Shown piece by piece: positions 61,801 to 64,000 of a stretch of 64,000 nucleotides of DNA. The notes beneath the pieces were generated by a model. The model did no database searches. It was not told the origin of the DNA and was given only the letters and a program-made list of their open reading frames with translations. Source of the DNA: Chryseosolibacter sp035628595. GTDB lineage: Bacteria; Bacteroidota; Bacteroidia; Cytophagales; Cyclobacteriaceae. Numbering within the stretch: the first letter of the stretch is position 1; every line of letters begins with the position of its first letter. The stretch lies in NCBI GenBank assembly GCA_035628595.1, contig DASPJN010000074.1, positions 1 to 64,000 on the forward strand, written 5' to 3'. The position numbers and the translations under genes are program-made.

Positions 61801-61842
61801 AAATATTTTAGGGTTTAGTGTAACACGTTAATACTAAATCCG

Positions 61843-61850
61843 TATATTTG
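61843..61850 (+). promoter_or_regulatory. -7 element (TATATTTG)
   Basis: TATATTTG matches TAnnTTTG and lies 24 bases before the ATG at 61875. The preceding 40 bases (TGTAACACGTTAATACTAAA) could hold an operator but no exact palindrome was found. Confidence 0.5.
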
Positions 61851-61874
61851 TACTACACACCAACACACACAAAA

Positions 61875-62468
61875 ATGGAATTCGGAAATGCAAAAGTTAC
61901 AGGAACTATAGGAGTAGACGACAATGATCTGCTTCTAGCAGTTAAGAAATGGGCTGGCAGAAACAAATCAAATGGCACAGCCTTGGGCAAAATGATTATT
62001 GACTTCTTTCAAGATGAGAGAGGTATGAAAGTTCTAAGAGTTCAGAGGTCTGAGAATGGCGGAATGATGGCAGAGGTAGATTTAGATTTCAAGACTGCAT
62101 ACGAACTAGCCTCTAAAAGTAAGGGGAAAATATCAAATTCAATCAAACTCCACGGTACTCCTAAGAAGGAGAAGATCAAAAGATCCTCTAATGAGGGGTT
62201 TACCCGTAGCAACAAAGGCTTCTACAGTTATGTAGCTGAAATCATAGAGGAATATAAAGGCAACGGTAAAAGCCACATTACCTTTGAGGAACTCCATGAT
62301 GCTCTTATGAGCGTACCGGATGAAAAGGGTAAACCAAAGTTTGAGAAAGAGGGAGAACCCATTGAAATTGGAAGGGTGAAGCAGTATCTTACCCCATCCC
62401 AAATCGCCAGGAATCCAATAGTCAAGGGACTTAAACGAGATAAAGAAGGTAGGGGTCTTGTATTTTAG
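61875..62468 (+). CDS. Hypothetical basic protein, 197 residues
   Basis: A soluble basic protein of 197 residues from the ATG at 61875 (an earlier in-frame start at 61848 overlaps the -7 element and is rejected). N-terminal part DDNDLLLAVKKWAGRNKSNG then a basic linker (GTPKKEKIKRSSNEGF), and a C-terminal helical region (EFELHDALMSVPDEKGK-type). No family recognised; the charge suggests nucleic-acid binding. It has its own terminator 10 bases after the stop. Confidence 0.6.
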   Translation: MEFGNAKVTGTIGVDDNDLLLAVKKWAGRNKSNGTALGKMIIDFFQDERGMKVLRVQRSENGGMMAEVDLDFKTAYELASKSKGKISNSIKLHGTPKKEKIKRSSNEGFTRSNKGFYSYVAEIIEEYKGNGKSHITFEELHDALMSVPDEKGKPKFEKEGEPIEIGRVKQYLTPSQIARNPIVKGLKRDKEGRGLVF

Positions 62469-62478
62469 GAGAGGTTAG

Positions 62479-62502
62479 GGGAAGCGAAAGCTTCCCTTTT
62501 TT
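62479..62502 (+). terminator. Terminator after the 61875 gene
   Basis: GGGAAGC (62479-62485) pairs with GCTTCCC (62490-62496) around a GAAA tetraloop, followed by TTTTTT. It separates the 197-residue gene from the lipoprotein gene, which starts 15 bases further on. Confidence 0.93.
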
Positions 62503-62516
62503 GTTTATATTGCTTT

Positions 62517-62921
62517 ATGAAAAGACTATTTATTCTACTGTTCATCATTGCGGGATGCAGTGAGGACGAGCCGGCAAAGCAAGTTGTTACTTATGATAAC
62601 CTCTCTGGAAACTGGTCATTCTCTTCCGGAGTCCTCTCAGGACAATTCACTATCACGGACAACACAAAGGTTACTGGTGGGACTTTTACTATCAATGGTA
62701 AGCCCTACAACGCAGAGAACGACACAGAGTTCACAGTAGGTAATCTAGTCGAGGGAATAATGCTTTCGTCAGATGATGGGTTTATACGCTTCAGTCACGG
62801 AGATCACAACGAAGCCTTTACTGAGATTACAGTTACTTCGACCACCTACGCTGAGAACTGTTTGACTACAAGCTGTCCTCATATCTCTTACTCTGAAACT
62901 ATCACAGTATCAAGGGATTAG
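62517..62921 (+). CDS. Lipoprotein within the prophage-like segment
   Basis: A 134-residue lipoprotein: MKRLFILLFIIAGCSEDEPA with lipobox IAGC (Cys14). The mature part is beta-rich (NLSGNWSFSSGVLSGQFTIT, GTFTINGKPYNAENDTEFTV) and holds two Cys near the C-terminus (CLTTSC). Host-like small lipoproteins of this sort occur as accessory cargo in prophages and can block superinfection or alter the surface; that role is an inference. It lies behind a terminator, so it may be expressed independently during lysogeny. Confidence 0.65.
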   Translation: MKRLFILLFIIAGCSEDEPAKQVVTYDNLSGNWSFSSGVLSGQFTITDNTKVTGGTFTINGKPYNAENDTEFTVGNLVEGIMLSSDDGFIRFSHGDHNEAFTEITVTSTTYAENCLTTSCPHISYSETITVSRD

Positions 62922-62938
62922 TGGTTAGTGAAACTTTT

Positions 62939-62968
62939 CTAGTAGTTCTGCGTTATAAGAGCTACTAG
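62939..62968 (+). promoter_or_regulatory. Inverted repeat CTAGTAG/CTACTAG around TTATAAG, before ERF
   Basis: CTAGTAG (62939-62945) and CTACTAG (62962-62968) are a perfect 7-base inverted repeat with 16 bases between, enclosing CGTTATAAGA. The first half-site recurs at 60489-60495 and the core TGCGTTATAAGA also at 60550. It starts 12 bases before the ERF ATG and is a likely regulator binding site for the recombination operon. Confidence 0.5.
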
Positions 62969-62979
62969 ATTAGAAATTT

Positions 62980-63591
62980 ATGAACGCATTACAAACTATC
63001 CAACAAAAACTCAAAGCTCCGAAGTCTCAGTATAATTCCTTCGGAAAATACCATTTCAGAAATAGCGAGGATATTCAAGAGGCAGTAAAACCATTGCTTT
63101 TAGAAACTAATTCAACCCTAATCATACCCGACAGGCTTGTGGAGATTGGTGGTCACTTGTTTATTGAAGCCGCAGCGACTCTGACTGAGTATGATAAAGA
63201 TGGCAATCCAAAAAATGTATGGATAACCACAGCTTATGCCAAGCATGCTGTAGAATTAAAAGGTATGCAGGATTCTCAGGTAACAGGTGCCACCTCGTCC
63301 TACGCCCGCAAGTATGCCCTTAATGGACTGTTCCTTATTGATGATACCAGGGATGCAGACGCTACTAACGATCACAGTAAATCAAAAACTGAAGTTCCGA
63401 CCCCGACGGAAACTTCTAAACCACCAAAAGCAGCTAAACCTCCTGCAACTAAAGACCTACCCTGGCTAAACGAAGGTACTCCTGATTATACTACTGCTAC
63501 TGAAAAAATAAAAGGTGGTATGACTATTGAACAATTAGAGAAGTATTTTCGTATAAGTAAGGTAACCAAAGAAAAGCTTAAAGCTTTATGA
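62980..63591 (+). CDS. ERF-family single-strand annealing recombinase
   Basis: A 203-residue phage recombination protein of the ERF superfamily, which anneals complementary single-stranded DNA. Motifs include YNSFGKYHFRNSEDIQEAVKPLL, LVEIGGHLFIEAAATL, the diagnostic GATSSYARKYALNGLFLIDDTRDAD and a disordered Pro/Lys linker (TPTETSKPPKAAKPPATKDL), then a short C-terminal helical region. Translationally coupled to the next small ORF (the stop TGA lies in ATGA). Typical of temperate phage early regions. Confidence 0.93.
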   Translation: MNALQTIQQKLKAPKSQYNSFGKYHFRNSEDIQEAVKPLLLETNSTLIIPDRLVEIGGHLFIEAAATLTEYDKDGNPKNVWITTAYAKHAVELKGMQDSQVTGATSSYARKYALNGLFLIDDTRDADATNDHSKSKTEVPTPTETSKPPKAAKPPATKDLPWLNEGTPDYTTATEKIKGGMTIEQLEKYFRISKVTKEKLKAL

Positions 63592-63665
63592 AAATAATCG
63601 TCAACTATTTCCGATTCATATTACTGGTGATCGGACTTATCGTAGTAATCAAAACTTATCTATAA
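63588..63665 (+). CDS. 25-residue membrane peptide coupled to ERF
   Basis: ATG at 63588, overlapping the ERF stop (ATGA), TAA at 63663-63665. The product MKIIVNYFRFILLVIGLIVV then IKTYL is one hydrophobic helix. Only two bases separate it from the next gene, so it is probably translated by coupling. Similar tiny membrane peptides are common in phage early operons; function unknown. Confidence 0.5.
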   Translation: MKIIVNYFRFILLVIGLIVVIKTYL

Positions 63666-63667
63666 TT

Positions 63668-63883
63668 ATGTCAGAAGAAACAAAAGAACTCACGACAAGT
63701 GAGAAGGAAGAGGTGCGTCCTGAAAAAGCCCTAGCAAAGAAAGAAACCATTGTAGCATTCAAACCTGAATTCAAGGATGCGCTAATAGCCTATCTGGAGT
63801 CCAGACCTGAATTCAAAGAAGTAGCCACGCTAGTGGCTGATCTTAAGCAGGCTAAACCATTTGAAATTACTATCAATGGATAA
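63668..63883 (+). CDS. Hypothetical acidic protein, 71 residues
   Basis: A soluble protein, Glu/Lys-rich (MSEETKELTTSEKEEVRPEK ... FKPEFKDALIAYLESRPEFKEVA). No family recognised. It follows the ERF operon with two bases after the 25-residue ORF, and its stop overlaps the next start. Member of the same early transcription unit. Confidence 0.6.
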   Translation: MSEETKELTTSEKEEVRPEKALAKKETIVAFKPEFKDALIAYLESRPEFKEVATLVADLKQAKPFEITING

Positions 63884-64000
63884 GAAAACGATTGTGGATC
63901 AGGCACTGGTGTACTGCTCCTATCGGAGAAACAAAGAAATATCAACAGAAGAATTTTCAAAACTACTAGAAATCTTAGAGAAATTTTATGGCACAGAACA
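63876..64000 (+). CDS. Partial ORF running off the window end
   Basis: ATG at 63876 within the 3' end of the previous gene (ATGGATAAG). The reading frame stays open to position 64000 (about 41 codons): MDKKTIVDQALVYCSYRRNK then EISTEEFSKLLEILEKFYGT. No family can be named from this fragment. Overlapping start and stop suggest the same operon. Confidence 0.45.
   Translation, partial: MDKKTIVDQALVYCSYRRNKEISTEEFSKLLEILEKFYGTE

Noticed and set aside
62500..62740. A second reading frame at 62548 inside the prophage-like lipoprotein
   Set aside because: The lipoprotein frame has a signal peptide and proper codon use; the other frame is a shadow.

Overview
The window looks like chromosomal DNA of a member of the Bacteroidota, most likely order Cytophagales (a Chryseolinea/Ohtaekwangia-like organism is my guess, not a demonstration). 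Reasons: a giant secreted esterase with a type IX secretion C-terminal sorting domain, two-component regulator propeller sensors, LytTR signalling, PorT-type small outer-membrane barrels, DUF2911 and DUF5777 proteins, a Cytophagales-like OmpA/PD40 protein, many lipoproteins, few Shine-Dalgarno sequences and repeated TAnnTTTG -7 promoter elements.

Layout. 1-780: nine head-to-tail copies of an exact 42-bp repeat with an internal hairpin. 780-11400: DUF72 protein, a secreted beta-helix protein, a TerB-like protein, a CHASE3-PAS-PAS histidine kinase facing a propeller-Y_Y_Y-GAF sensor that has no kinase, a peroxiredoxin-like protein and a His-rich lipoprotein. 11400-18900: a 1031-residue ABC-2 transporter, the Prc/CtpA protease, a zinc-ribbon membrane protein, a 47-residue protein missed by length-filtered gene finders, and a MazG-like pyrophosphohydrolase. 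19000-22630: carbonic anhydrase plus SulP transporter (a bicarbonate pair) and tyrS. 22650-25270: four outer-membrane barrel genes in tandem. 25300-29940: an operon-like run accA, MBL hydrolase, patatin, hutU, with overlaps or direct abutment among the last three. 30000-33350: response regulator, a RES/Xre toxin-antitoxin pair, tRNA-Asp and a TetR regulator. 33400-42140: gamma-glutamyltransferase, OmpA/PD40 protein, 3-methyladenine DNA glycosylase, DUF2911, zinc metallopeptidase, GH43-like protein, SDR dehydrogenase, DUF922 protein and small lipoproteins. 42300-49610: a co-oriented block made of YceI, propeller histidine kinase, LytTR regulator, two heme-motif lipoproteins, an OB-fold protein, a second YceI and a DUF5777 barrel. 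50025-57365: the 2019-residue T9SS esterase and an M28 peptidase. 57366-60146: a small membrane protein, a secreted protein of unknown function and two membrane proteins.

From about 60.2-60.5 kb to the end the DNA is visibly more A+T-rich and carries prophage-type genes: an Xre repressor with a divergent operator/promoter, small unknown proteins, a lipoprotein inserted behind a terminator, an ERF single-strand annealing recombinase and tightly overlapping tiny ORFs. This is the left arm of a prophage or related element; the integrase and structural genes are not in the window.

The most interesting candidates for an undescribed system are the 42.3-49.6 kb block, which looks like a sensor-controlled periplasmic/outer-membrane redox or heme/isoprenoid module, and the 42-bp hairpin repeat array whose units each carry the sequence of the 16S rRNA anti-Shine-Dalgarno. 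All assignments come from reading motifs by eye; no database search was run.
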